A DNA stretch of 64,000 nt, taken from Yoonia sp034652275. GTDB taxonomy: Bacteria; Pseudomonadota; Alphaproteobacteria; Rhodobacterales; Rhodobacteraceae. Positions within the stretch are counted from its first letter, which is position 1. Every line of letters begins with the position of its first letter. The stretch lies in assembly GCF_034652275.1 (NCBI RefSeq), contig NZ_JAXIWG010000002.1, forward strand, positions 186,001 to 250,000. The letters are read 5' to 3'. Under the pieces are notes generated by a model, which saw nothing but the letters and a program-made list of their open reading frames with translations, did no database searches and was not told the origin of the DNA. Shown one piece after another: positions 36,691 to 45,676 of this stretch. Both the position numbers and the translations under genes were made by a program.

Positions 36691-37510
36691 CAACGCCAAC
36701 CGGCCCATCGTCGACACCGACCACCCGCTGGTGCCTTACGTCTATTTCAACATCATCCGTCTGACGGTCGGGCAGCATTTCGATTACCGCGTGGCGGGCT
36801 ATGAAACCTGCATCGTGCCCGCGACCGGCACGGTGACGGTGGACAGCGCGGGCCAGACCTTTGCCCATATCGGCAATCGCGGCGCGGATGTCTGGGATGG
36901 CGACCCCGAAGGCGTCTATATCCCCACCGACACCGCCGCGCGGATCACCGCGCTGACCGATTGCGAGGTCTTCATCGCAGGCGCGCAATTTGCCGAAACA
37001 CTGACGCCCTTTGCCGTGCGCGCCGCCGATATCGACCTTGTCCAATATGGCAGCGACGACACCAAGACCCATCGCAAGATCAAGCATATCCTGGGTGCCG
37101 CATACCACGACCGCGTGGGCCGCTTGCTGGTGTCGGAACTTTATACCGTGGGCGCTGGCGGCTGGTCGGGCTTTCCCAGCCACAAACACGACACCGACCG
37201 CCTGCCGGACGAAACGCGGCATGACGAATGCTACAACTTCCGCTTCAAACCCGATTACGGGTCGGGCCTGCAAATGCTGCAGCGTGTCGATAACGCACCT
37301 GGGGATGCCTATCACATCATGAACCGGTCCACCGTGCTGATCGACAAGGGCTATCACCCCTGCTGCGTGCTGCCGGGATACGAGATGTATTATTTCACCA
37401 TCCTTGGCGGCCAGTCCCAGCGCAGCCTGAAGCAATATTTCCAACCCACACATGCCGCGCAACTGCACACGATTCCCGGCATCATGGACATGGTGGCAAA
37501 GTTCAAATGA
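36671..37510 (+). CDS. Second, divergent IolB-family protein
   Basis: A 279-residue homologue of 5-deoxy-glucuronate isomerase inside the iol operon. It keeps the IolB core pattern (FPSHKHDTDRLPDE, GYHPCCVLPGYEMYYFTILGG), including histidines for metal binding, but differs from the canonical copy at 25676-26470 in many positions and has a longer C-terminus. ATG 36671 lies in the end of iolC. It shares ATGA with iolJ. It may be the main isomerase of this operon or handle a different inositol isomer. Confidence 0.85.
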   Translation: MHIPPHDNANRPIVDTDHPLVPYVYFNIIRLTVGQHFDYRVAGYETCIVPATGTVTVDSAGQTFAHIGNRGADVWDGDPEGVYIPTDTAARITALTDCEVFIAGAQFAETLTPFAVRAADIDLVQYGSDDTKTHRKIKHILGAAYHDRVGRLLVSELYTVGAGGWSGFPSHKHDTDRLPDETRHDECYNFRFKPDYGSGLQMLQRVDNAPGDAYHIMNRSTVLIDKGYHPCCVLPGYEMYYFTILGGQSQRSLKQYFQPTHAAQLHTIPGIMDMVAKFK

Positions 37511-38346
37511 CCCTCAAAACACTGGCAGAGGTCCTGCAACCCGCCATCCGCGACCATTACGCCGTGCCCGGTCTGGTCTGTCTGGGCTGGGAAGACATGC
37601 GCGCCTATGTGATGGCCGCCGAGGCCGAACGCGCCCCCGTGATCCTGCAGGCGGGGCCATCCTGCCGCGCGCATACACCACTGCCGGTCTTGGGCGCGAT
37701 GATGCGCCATCTGGCCGCCAGCGTGGATGTGCCGGTCGTCGTGCATCTGGACCACGGCTATACCTATGATGAATGCCGCGCAGCTTTGGACGCCGGTTTC
37801 ACCTCGCTGATGTATGACGGATCGCGCAAGCCCTTGGCGCAGAACATTGATGAGACCGCCCGCATCGCGGAACTTGCCCATGCCGCTGGCATCTCTTGCG
37901 AGGGCGAGATCGGCTTTGTTGGTTACTCCGGTGGCGAAAATTCCGCCGGCACTGATCCGGCCGAGGCTGCTATATTCGCGCGCGACAGCGGAGTGGATGC
38001 GATGGCGATATCCGTCGGCAACGTGCATCTGCAGACCGACCATGAAGGCGGGCTGGACGAGCCCCGCATCCGCGCGATCGAGGCGCTGACCGATGTGCCC
38101 TTGGTCATCCACGGCGGATCGGGCGTGCCCTATGCCCAGCGTCTGGCGCTGGCCACCGGATCGCGGATCGCCAAATTCAACATCGGCACCGAATTGCGCA
38201 TGGCCTTTGGCACAGCGCTGCGCGATGCCGTGAACGCGGACCCCGCGCGCTTTGACCGGGTAACCATATTGAAAGAAACACATGACCCCGTGATGGCCGC
38301 CGCACGCGCCGTCATTCGCGGGCTCGGCGCATCGGGGAGAGCGTGA
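37507..38346 (+). CDS. iolJ: Class II aldolase, probable IolJ
   Basis: A 279-residue class II (zinc) fructose/tagatose-bisphosphate-type aldolase. Visible motifs are VVVHLDHGYTYDE (metal/catalytic region), SLMYDGSRKPL, EGEIGFVG and VIHGGSGVP. In the iol context it most likely cleaves 6-phospho-5-dehydro-2-deoxygluconate to malonate semialdehyde and dihydroxyacetone phosphate. It overlaps the preceding iolB homologue by ATGA and is followed by iolG after one base. Confidence 0.88.
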   Translation: MTLKTLAEVLQPAIRDHYAVPGLVCLGWEDMRAYVMAAEAERAPVILQAGPSCRAHTPLPVLGAMMRHLAASVDVPVVVHLDHGYTYDECRAALDAGFTSLMYDGSRKPLAQNIDETARIAELAHAAGISCEGEIGFVGYSGGENSAGTDPAEAAIFARDSGVDAMAISVGNVHLQTDHEGGLDEPRIRAIEALTDVPLVIHGGSGVPYAQRLALATGSRIAKFNIGTELRMAFGTALRDAVNADPARFDRVTILKETHDPVMAAARAVIRGLGASGRA

Positions 38347-38347
38347 G

Positions 38348-39343
38348 ATGCTGAAAATCGGAATACTCGGCTGTGGCCGCATCGGACAGGTCCATGCCCG
38401 CAGCATCAAGGCGCTGGACGGTGCGCAGGTCGTGGCCGTGGCCGATGCCTTGCCTGCAGCGGCAGAGGCGCTGGCGCAAGCCACCGGCGCACAGGTGCGC
38501 GATGTTGCGGCGATAATGGAAGCGGATGATATCGACGCCGTGGTGATCGGCACCCCGACCGACACGCATTTCGACCTGATCCAGCGCGCGGCAGCGGCGG
38601 GCAAGGCGATTTTCTGTGAAAAGCCGGTCGATATGAGCGTAGACAATATCCGCACCTGTATTGACGTGGTGGGGCAGGCAGGCGTGACCTTCCTGACCGG
38701 TTTCAACCGCCGCTTTGACCCCAATTTCGCCGCCCTGCGCGCGCGGATCAAGGCAGGCGATATCGGCGCGGTCGAACTGGTCGCCATCACATCGCGCGAT
38801 CCCGCCCCGCCGCCTGTGTCCTATATCGCGCGCTCGGGCGGGTTGTTCCGCGACATGATGATCCATGATTTCGATATGGCGCGCTTCCTGATGGGCGAAG
38901 ACTTCGTGCGCCTGCATGCGATGGGCAGCGCGCTGGTCGATCCTGCAATTGGTGAGGCAGGCGATGTCGATACCGCCGCCGTGATACTGACCACGGCCAG
39001 CGGGCGCATCTGCCAGATCTCCAATTCGCGCCGCGCCAGCTACGGCTATGACCAGCGGATCGAAGTGCATGGCGCGCTGGGCATGTTGCGCGCGGAAAAC
39101 CAGCTGGAATCCACCGTGGAAATCGCAACCGGTGCCGGTTTCCGCCGTGACCCTGCACAGCATTTCTTTCTGGAACGCTACGAGGCGGCCTATCTTGCCG
39201 AAATGCGCGCGTTTATCGCGGCGGCGACGAACGGCACGCCTGCCGATCCCGGCATCGTGGACGGGTTGCAGGCGCAGATACTGGCAGATGCGGCGACGTT
39301 GTCACGCGAAACGGGGCAGCCGGTGGATTTGCCCGCCGCCTAG
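38348..39343 (+). CDS. iolG: Myo-inositol 2-dehydrogenase
   Basis: A 331-residue NAD-dependent dehydrogenase starting the pathway by oxidising myo-inositol. Rossmann GILGCGRIGQVHARSI, CEKPVDMS, TGFNRRFDPNFA and RDMMIHDFDMARF (active-site Asp-His pattern) match canonical IolG better than the other two Gfo/Idh/MocA proteins in the locus. It is the last gene of the iolD operon, one base after iolJ. Its stop overlaps a small membrane protein gene on the other strand. Confidence 0.93.
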   Translation: MLKIGILGCGRIGQVHARSIKALDGAQVVAVADALPAAAEALAQATGAQVRDVAAIMEADDIDAVVIGTPTDTHFDLIQRAAAAGKAIFCEKPVDMSVDNIRTCIDVVGQAGVTFLTGFNRRFDPNFAALRARIKAGDIGAVELVAITSRDPAPPPVSYIARSGGLFRDMMIHDFDMARFLMGEDFVRLHAMGSALVDPAIGEAGDVDTAAVILTTASGRICQISNSRRASYGYDQRIEVHGALGMLRAENQLESTVEIATGAGFRRDPAQHFFLERYEAAYLAEMRAFIAAATNGTPADPGIVDGLQAQILADAATLSRETGQPVDLPAA

Positions 39344-39534
39344 TCCTTGCTGTCTGGCCGCCAGTTCAGCACCAGATGCCACGCCAGATAGCCGCCGATG
39401 GCCGCGAACAGATAGGCCCAGATCGTGTTGCCAAGGTTCCATTCCACCCCCGCCCAGACAAACGGCGCCGCCACGATCAGATAGCGGCGCCACGCGGGGC
39501 GATAAAACGGATGGTTTGGGTCAATCAGGCGCAT
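39340..39534 (-). CDS. Small two-helix membrane protein
   Basis: A 64-residue basic protein, MRLIDPNHPFYRPAWRRYL, then two hydrophobic segments (about residues 19-33 and 37-54) and a polar tail. Proteins of this layout are common in Rhodobacteraceae, but no function is known to me. Convergent with iolG. Confidence 0.55.
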   Translation of the reverse strand: MRLIDPNHPFYRPAWRRYLIVAAPFVWAGVEWNLGNTIWAYLFAAIGGYLAWHLVLNWRPDSKD

Positions 39535-39585
39535 AGCGTCTTGTCGCAGAGCAGGGCCGCACTGACAAGGTGCGGCCCTGTCACA

Positions 39586-40758
39586 TCACGGGATCTGCCG
39601 TTCGGCCAAGGCATTCAGCGCATCATCAAGCGCCTGTGGCGTCCAGCCTTGCAGGACCGCATCGCGCAGGATGTCCTTTTGCGTGCGCGGGGCCAGCCCG
39701 CCAACAGGCGGATCACGGTCAAGGTTGGTGGGGAAGGAATAGCCTTCTGCCGTGGCGTTCAATACGGCATCGCGGGCGGCGGGCGGAAGGTCACTCGCGC
39801 AGAGTGCCGGAAACACCGCGCGGCACATCGCGCCGCGATCCACGCTTTCCATCGCCCGCCCGAAGGCCGATGACACCTGCAACAGGTTGACCATGCGGTG
39901 GATGTCAGTGCTGGAATTGCTACCTGCGGCGTGAAACAGCGCCGGATTGAAAAACAGCGCATCGCCTTTCTGCAGCGGCAGCTGGACGCAATGCGCCTCG
40001 AAATGCGCGCGGAAATCGTCGCGCCGCCATGCGGCATAGCCGGGGCGATACAACTGCGAAAACGGCAACAGTTTGGTCGGGCCGGATTCAATCGACATAT
40101 CGCAATGCGCGATCCCGCCTTGCAGGGTCATCAACGGCGACAGGTCATGCACATGCGCGGGATAGGTGGCGCTGATATCGGCCGTCTGAAAGCCAAGGTG
40201 ATAGTCGCGATGTGCCTGCTGCGCCTGACCGCCCGGATGCACAAGATTGATCTGCGCAGTCATCTGATAATGCGGGCCTAGCCATGCTTCGCAGGCGGCA
40301 TCGACAGCGGGACTTGCGAAATAGCGGGTGAACACGTCGGGCGCGGCGATAGCCAGCTTTTGCAAGGAATTCCAGATCCGGTCATTGCTGCCCGCCGCGG
40401 CGAAATGATCGGCGGCAGCACCACCCTTGGCGCGTTCGGCGGCGATGATATCCATGTAGGCCGCCGTTGCCGCATCAATCGCCGCGTGATCGGTGCAGGC
40501 CTGTTTGAGCACGAACACACCCGCCCCGCGCTGTAAGATCCCCGCCCATTCCGACATCAGCGTCTTGCGGGTTGCGGGGGTGTCCAGATGGCCGGCAAGG
40601 GCCGCCATGTCATATACGGGGATGTTCTTGGGCGCCTCACTGGCGTTGGGAATCGTGGACAGATCGACCGTCCGCGCAGTCAGGGCGGCGAAATCCGACA
40701 GGTTGCAGGCAGCTTCAAGATAAAAGCCGGTGTCAGGGGGTGTAGCATCAAGGCTCAT
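39586..40758 (-). CDS. Phytanoyl-CoA dioxygenase-family protein
   Basis: A 390-residue Fe(II)/2-oxoglutarate-dependent oxygenase. The facial triad pattern is visible: HRD in QAHRDYHLG, a distal histidine in NPALFHAAGSN, and the 2-oxoglutarate-binding arginine in DIHRMVNLLQ. Members hydroxylate many small molecules; the substrate here is unknown. ATG 40758 begins MSLDATPPDTG. It is divergent from a LacI-type regulator 82 bases away, which probably controls it. Confidence 0.8.
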   Translation of the reverse strand: MSLDATPPDTGFYLEAACNLSDFAALTARTVDLSTIPNASEAPKNIPVYDMAALAGHLDTPATRKTLMSEWAGILQRGAGVFVLKQACTDHAAIDAATAAYMDIIAAERAKGGAAADHFAAAGSNDRIWNSLQKLAIAAPDVFTRYFASPAVDAACEAWLGPHYQMTAQINLVHPGGQAQQAHRDYHLGFQTADISATYPAHVHDLSPLMTLQGGIAHCDMSIESGPTKLLPFSQLYRPGYAAWRRDDFRAHFEAHCVQLPLQKGDALFFNPALFHAAGSNSSTDIHRMVNLLQVSSAFGRAMESVDRGAMCRAVFPALCASDLPPAARDAVLNATAEGYSFPTNLDRDPPVGGLAPRTQKDILRDAVLQGWTPQALDDALNALAERQIP

Positions 40759-40840
40759 CGCGTTTTCCTTTGCTTGGTTCACGGGCAGGGTAGCGGCAGC
40801 AGGCTTGTGCGCGGCACAAAAACACATCAGAAACACATCA

Positions 40841-41863
40841 ATGACGCATCGCTTTCCGATCAAGGAAATTGCCAGACAGGCAGGGCTGGGCACGGCGACA
40901 GTGGACCGTGTGCTGAACAATCGCGCCCATGTCAGCCCGCAAACCCGCAACCGTGTCACCGCCGCCCTGCGCGAACTCAAAGCGCAAGAGGCGCAACTGA
41001 CCGCCACGGGTCGTCGGGTTATCATTGATGTCATTGCGGAAGCACCGCAGAGATTTTCGCGCGAAATCCGCATCGCGGCAGAGACTGCGGCGCGTGTGTG
41101 TCCGGGGGCGGCGGTCCGGCTCCGGTTTCTGTTTCAGGAAATCATGACCGAGGCAGAAACGCTTGCCGCCCTTGCCCGCATCGCCAAACCGGGCAGCGAC
41201 GGCATCTGCCTCAAGGCGCGTGATACGTTGGCAGTGCGCGGGATGATTGCCGAACTGGCGACAACACGGATTCCGGTGTTTACGCTGGTGACGGATCTTC
41301 CCGGCAGCGCGCGGCACAGCTATTTTGGTCTGGACAACGCAGAGGCGGGGCGCACTGCGGCCTATCTGCTGGCGCAGGCACTGCCGGATGACGGTGCCAC
41401 GATACTGACGTCGCGCAGTCAGGAAAGTTTTCGCGGAGAGACGGACCGCTATACCGCGTTTCAGGATTTGCTGATGACCCTGAAGCCCGCCGCGCGGATC
41501 ATTGATGCGTCCGGCGGCGCAGGTGTGACTGCGGCGACAAGCGCGCGGTTGAACGACTTGTTGACAGCCCGCACACGGATCGACGGCGTCTATTCGATGG
41601 GCGGCGGCAACGCAGCGATTCTGAAGACCATGGCACAACACGGCCAACACCCACGGATTTTTGTCGCTCACGATCTTGATCGTGAAAACACCCAGTTGCT
41701 GCGGCAAGGCGCGATCAGCTTCGTCCTGCACCACGATCTAAATCAAGATTTGATCACCCTGCTCAACACCGCAATCAGCGGAAGCAAAAGCGCTACCCAG
41801 ACATCGGGCGCATCAAGCGATCTGCAAATCGTGACGCCCTACAATTTGCCGCATTTCACATAG
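40841..41863 (+). CDS. LacI-family regulator divergent from the dioxygenase
   Basis: A 340-residue LacI-type protein with HTH FPIKEIARQAGLGTATVDRV and a periplasmic-binding-like domain (FTLVTDLPGSARHSYFG, YSMGGGNAAILK). The DRVL in place of the usual SRVL is found in one subfamily of these regulators. No ribosome site precedes ATG 40841; instead AAACACATCA is repeated twice just before it. The likely target is the divergent dioxygenase gene. Confidence 0.85.
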   Translation: MTHRFPIKEIARQAGLGTATVDRVLNNRAHVSPQTRNRVTAALRELKAQEAQLTATGRRVIIDVIAEAPQRFSREIRIAAETAARVCPGAAVRLRFLFQEIMTEAETLAALARIAKPGSDGICLKARDTLAVRGMIAELATTRIPVFTLVTDLPGSARHSYFGLDNAEAGRTAAYLLAQALPDDGATILTSRSQESFRGETDRYTAFQDLLMTLKPAARIIDASGGAGVTAATSARLNDLLTARTRIDGVYSMGGGNAAILKTMAQHGQHPRIFVAHDLDRENTQLLRQGAISFVLHHDLNQDLITLLNTAISGSKSATQTSGASSDLQIVTPYNLPHFT

Positions 41864-42040
41864 TTGCCCCGACCACGGCGGGCTGAATGCAGCGCGCCAT
41901 ATACGGGCAGGTTGATCCCCGGCTGTCTGCCAATTAGCGCGATAGAACAGATACATCCAAAAGTTGTGCGCCGCAGCTATCGCTTAAGGCGGCAAAACGG
42001 GTTAGTAACCGCGTGAACCGAACGAAGAAGATGCAAGCGA

Positions 42041-43822
42041 ATGGCCCGATCGATGAAATGGCACGAGCGATGGCTTGCCCGTCTGCCCGCGGATCGTCTG
42101 ATCACGCGGCTCTTGCTGGAAAGCTTTCACGAACATCGCTGGAAATACTTGGCAGCGTCCGGTGCAATGGTGCTGGTGGCAGCGGCGACGGCGGCGACTG
42201 CATGGATGATGGGGCAGATCGTTGATGCGCTATCGACCCCTGAAAACCGCGGTCAGGTCATGGCGGTCGGGGCGGGGGTCGCCCTTGTTTTCGCCTTTCG
42301 CGGCATCGCGATGTATGTGCAGGCGGTGCTGATGGCGCGCGCAGGCAACCGGATCGTGGCGCAAAAGCAGATGCAGATCTATCACCGGATGCTGGGGCAG
42401 GGGGTCGCGTTCTTCAACAGCAATGCATCATCGGAACTGCTGTTGAAAGTGACGCAAAGCGCGCAATCCGCGCGCGCAATCATCGACACGATTGTTGCGG
42501 GGTTCATCCGCGATCTGCTGACGCTGATCGGGCTGGTGGCGGTCATGTTCTATCAACAGCCGGTGCTTTCGCTTGTCAGCCTCGTTGTCGCCCCCATCGT
42601 TGTGTACGGGGTGCAACGCATCCTGCGCCTTGTTCAGGACGTCATGAAGCAGGAAATGGCGGGACTGGGCGAGATCATCCGCGTTGTGCAGGAAACCTCG
42701 CTTGGGGCGCGGGTCGTCAAGGCCTTTGGACTGGAACCCAGCATGGCCAACCGGATGGAAAGCGCGGTCCGTCAGGTCGAGGACCGCAACAACCGGATCG
42801 TGCAGCTGCAATCAGCAACGATGCCCCTGCTGGATATCGTCGCTGGCCTTGCCATCGCATCCATCGTGATCCTGAGCGCTGTCGATATCTTTGGCCGTGC
42901 GCCTGGCACACCGGGGCAACTTATGTCCTTTGTCACCGCTTTCCTGATGTCCTACGAGCCTGCCATGCGCCTGTCCAAGATGCGCGTCGTCATCGAAAGC
43001 AACATGGTCGGCGTCAAGATGATGTACAGCCTGCTCGACACCAAGCAGACGATGCTGGAAAATCCCGATGCCGTCCCGCTGGTCGAGGGGCCGGGCGCTG
43101 TGGAACTTGCTGATGTCAGCTTCGCCTATGGCGAGAATGAAAAGGTCTTACGGTCCGTGAACGTGACCTTTCAGCCGGGCAAGACCACGGCACTTGTCGG
43201 GCCGTCGGGCGGCGGCAAATCGACACTGCTGAACCTCATTCTGCGGCTTTATGATCCGACCGAAGGTGTGGTGATGATCGACGGGCAGGACATCCGCACT
43301 GCAACATTCGCATCATTGCGCGACAACATCGCCTTTGTCGGGCAGGACACATTCCTGTTCGCGGGTACGGTGATGGACAACCTGCTGCTCGCGCGCGGGA
43401 GTGCCACCGAAGAAGAGGCGATCGCCGCCGCGAAAGTCGCCCATGCGCATGAGTTCATCGAAAAACTGGCCATGGGCTATGACACGGTGATCGGCGAAAA
43501 CGGGTCCTTCCTGTCGGGCGGCCAGCGCCAGCGGCTGTCGATTGCCCGCGCGGTACTGCGACAGGCCCCGATCCTGCTGCTGGACGAGGCGACCAGCGCA
43601 CTGGACAGCCATTCCGAAGCACTGGTGCGCGATGCGCTCGAATCCATCACCCGCGGCGTGACGACGATCGTGATCGCGCACCGGCTATCGACCGTGATGA
43701 ATGCTGATGAAATCTGCTATCTCGAAGATGGCCGGATTGTCGAACGCGGCAAGATCGACGACTTGCTCAAGACCGGCGGCAAGTTCAAACAACTTTACGA
43801 TGTCCAGTTCAAGGGCAAGTAG
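42041..43822 (+). CDS. MsbA-like ABC exporter (fused permease-ATPase)
   Basis: A 593-residue half-transporter. Six membrane helices in roughly the first 320 residues are followed by a nucleotide-binding domain: Walker A GPSGGGKST, signature LSGGQRQRLSIAR, Walker B ILLLDEATSALD, and switch His in IAHRLSTV. It works as a homodimer exporting a lipid or glycolipid. It sits directly before the dTDP-rhamnose genes, so a role in surface-polysaccharide or lipid export is plausible, but a multidrug role cannot be excluded. Confidence 0.9.
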   Translation: MARSMKWHERWLARLPADRLITRLLLESFHEHRWKYLAASGAMVLVAAATAATAWMMGQIVDALSTPENRGQVMAVGAGVALVFAFRGIAMYVQAVLMARAGNRIVAQKQMQIYHRMLGQGVAFFNSNASSELLLKVTQSAQSARAIIDTIVAGFIRDLLTLIGLVAVMFYQQPVLSLVSLVVAPIVVYGVQRILRLVQDVMKQEMAGLGEIIRVVQETSLGARVVKAFGLEPSMANRMESAVRQVEDRNNRIVQLQSATMPLLDIVAGLAIASIVILSAVDIFGRAPGTPGQLMSFVTAFLMSYEPAMRLSKMRVVIESNMVGVKMMYSLLDTKQTMLENPDAVPLVEGPGAVELADVSFAYGENEKVLRSVNVTFQPGKTTALVGPSGGGKSTLLNLILRLYDPTEGVVMIDGQDIRTATFASLRDNIAFVGQDTFLFAGTVMDNLLLARGSATEEEAIAAAKVAHAHEFIEKLAMGYDTVIGENGSFLSGGQRQRLSIARAVLRQAPILLLDEATSALDSHSEALVRDALESITRGVTTIVIAHRLSTVMNADEICYLEDGRIVERGKIDDLLKTGGKFKQLYDVQFKGK

Positions 43823-44063
43823 CAGTCGCCCGAAACGGCGTTAACGAAAATCTTACCAATACCTGCGCTAATAGCACTGTGCCCAGAAAACTGGGTGCGC
43901 AATGCTGCCCCTAGGTTAACATCAACTTAAGGTTTTTATGCGCCCTTATAGGTTGTTTACTCTTGGAGTGTTGGTTACCTCTCGTCGGCAACAGTCGAAT
44001 CTGATGCTCGCCCTGGCGCGAAAGCCATAGTGAAAACACCTGAACAAGAGGCAAAGCCCTGGT

Positions 44064-44630
44064 ATGACGGTTTCCTGCACTTCCCTGACGATCCCGGACC
44101 TCATGCTGGTGCAACCCAAACGATTCGGTGACACGCGCGGATACTTCGAAGAAACCTGGAATATGCGTGATCTGGCGCAGGGCGGCATCGACGCTGTTTT
44201 CGTGCAGGACAACCACTCGCTGTCGGCGGAAAAAGGCACGTTGCGCGGGTTGCATTATCAGGCACCACCCCATGCACAGGATAAACTGGTCCGCTGCACC
44301 CGTGGATCAATCTTCGATGTTGCGGTCGATATCCGCAATGGTTCACCCACCTATGGGCAATGGCTCGGCGTGACCCTGTCGGCCGAAAACGGGCATCAAT
44401 TGTTCATCCCCAAAGGGTTTCTGCACGGCTTTGTCACGTTGGAGCCTGCGTCGGAGGTGCAATACAAATGCTCCGATTACTATACGCCCGATTGCGACGG
44501 ATCAGTCCGTTGGGACGGTCTTGGCATTGACTGGCCCCTAACGGGTGACCCTGTCCTGTCGGCAAAGGACGCGGATGCACCAGCCTTTTCCGACTTTGTG
44601 TCACCCTTCCACTATGGAAACGCGGCATGA
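44064..44630 (+). CDS. rfbC: dTDP-4-dehydrorhamnose 3,5-epimerase
   Basis: A 188-residue RmlC cupin. It contains QPKRFGDTRGYFEETWN, the catalytic histidine in LRGLHYQAPPHAQDKLVRC, and the FIPKGFLHGFVTLE block with the conserved lysine/tyrosine pattern. It is the first gene of the rfbCBDA operon and overlaps rfbB by ATGA. Confidence 0.95.
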   Translation: MTVSCTSLTIPDLMLVQPKRFGDTRGYFEETWNMRDLAQGGIDAVFVQDNHSLSAEKGTLRGLHYQAPPHAQDKLVRCTRGSIFDVAVDIRNGSPTYGQWLGVTLSAENGHQLFIPKGFLHGFVTLEPASEVQYKCSDYYTPDCDGSVRWDGLGIDWPLTGDPVLSAKDADAPAFSDFVSPFHYGNAA

Positions 44631-45676
44631 AGCTGCTTGTGACAGGCGGTGCCGGCTTCATCGGCTCGGCGGTCGTGCGCTTGGCCATCGCGCGCGGTCA
44701 TAACATCGTCAATGTCGATGCGCTGACCTATGCTGCCTGCCTCGAAAACCTCGCCTCTGTGGCGGGATCGCCGCGCTATCGCTTTGAACACGCCGATATC
44801 CGCGACCGTCCGGCGCTGGATCGTATCTTCGCCGCGCATCAGCCCGACGCGGTGCTGCATCTGGCCGCGGAATCGCATGTCGACAAGTCGATCGACGCGC
44901 CCGCCGATTTCATCGGCACCAACATCACCGGCACGTTCAACCTGCTGGAAGCCGCGCGCGCCTATTGGTCCCGGTCCGGCCAGCCGGCAGCATTCCGGTT
45001 TCATCACATCTCGACGGACGAGGTGTTCGGGTCGCTGCCACCCGATCCGTCGGTCAAGTTCACCGAAGACACCGCCTATGATCCGCGCTCGCCCTATGCG
45101 GCATCCAAGGCGGCGTCGGATCATTTGGTCAGGGCATGGCACGAAACCTATGGCCTGCCGGTTGTTCTGACGAATTGTTCGAACAATTACGGGCCTTACC
45201 ATTTTCCAGAAAAGCTGATCCCCGTGGTCATCCTGAACGCTTTGGCGGGTCAGCCCATTCCGGTCTATGGCACCGGCGAAAACATCCGCGACTGGCTGTT
45301 TGTCGAAGATCACGCCGACGCACTGCTGACCGTTTTGCAGAACGGTCAGGTCGGACGCAGCTACAACATCGGCGGCAACAACGAGGCGCGCAACATCGAC
45401 CTCGTGCGGATGATCTGCGCCATTCTGGACGCCAAGCAACCCAAAGCGCGCGGCAGCTATAGCGACCAGATCACTATGGTCGCCGACCGCCCCGGTCATG
45501 ATGCGCGCTACGCCATTGATGCAACGCGCATGAACACCGAACTGGGCTGGCAGCCTGCGGTAACGCTTGAACAGGGGCTCGATCTGACCGTCCAGTGGTT
45601 TTTGGATAACGAAACATGGTGGCGGCCCCTTTTGAAACGCGACGGCGTTGGTGTCCGGCAAGGTGTCAAAGCATGA
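44627..45676 (+). CDS. rfbB: dTDP-glucose 4,6-dehydratase
   Basis: A 349-residue extended short-chain dehydrogenase. TGGAGFIGSAVV binds NAD, ISTDEVFGSLP carries the catalytic Thr-Asp-Glu, and YAASKAASDHL has the Tyr-Lys pair. It makes dTDP-4-keto-6-deoxyglucose. Overlaps both neighbours by a few bases. Confidence 0.96.
   Translation: MKLLVTGGAGFIGSAVVRLAIARGHNIVNVDALTYAACLENLASVAGSPRYRFEHADIRDRPALDRIFAAHQPDAVLHLAAESHVDKSIDAPADFIGTNITGTFNLLEAARAYWSRSGQPAAFRFHHISTDEVFGSLPPDPSVKFTEDTAYDPRSPYAASKAASDHLVRAWHETYGLPVVLTNCSNNYGPYHFPEKLIPVVILNALAGQPIPVYGTGENIRDWLFVEDHADALLTVLQNGQVGRSYNIGGNNEARNIDLVRMICAILDAKQPKARGSYSDQITMVADRPGHDARYAIDATRMNTELGWQPAVTLEQGLDLTVQWFLDNETWWRPLLKRDGVGVRQGVKA

Noticed and set aside
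43882..43895. Short hairpin CCCAG-AAAA-CTGGG after the ABC exporter
   Set aside because: Only 5 bp and without a T-run; not enough to call a terminator.
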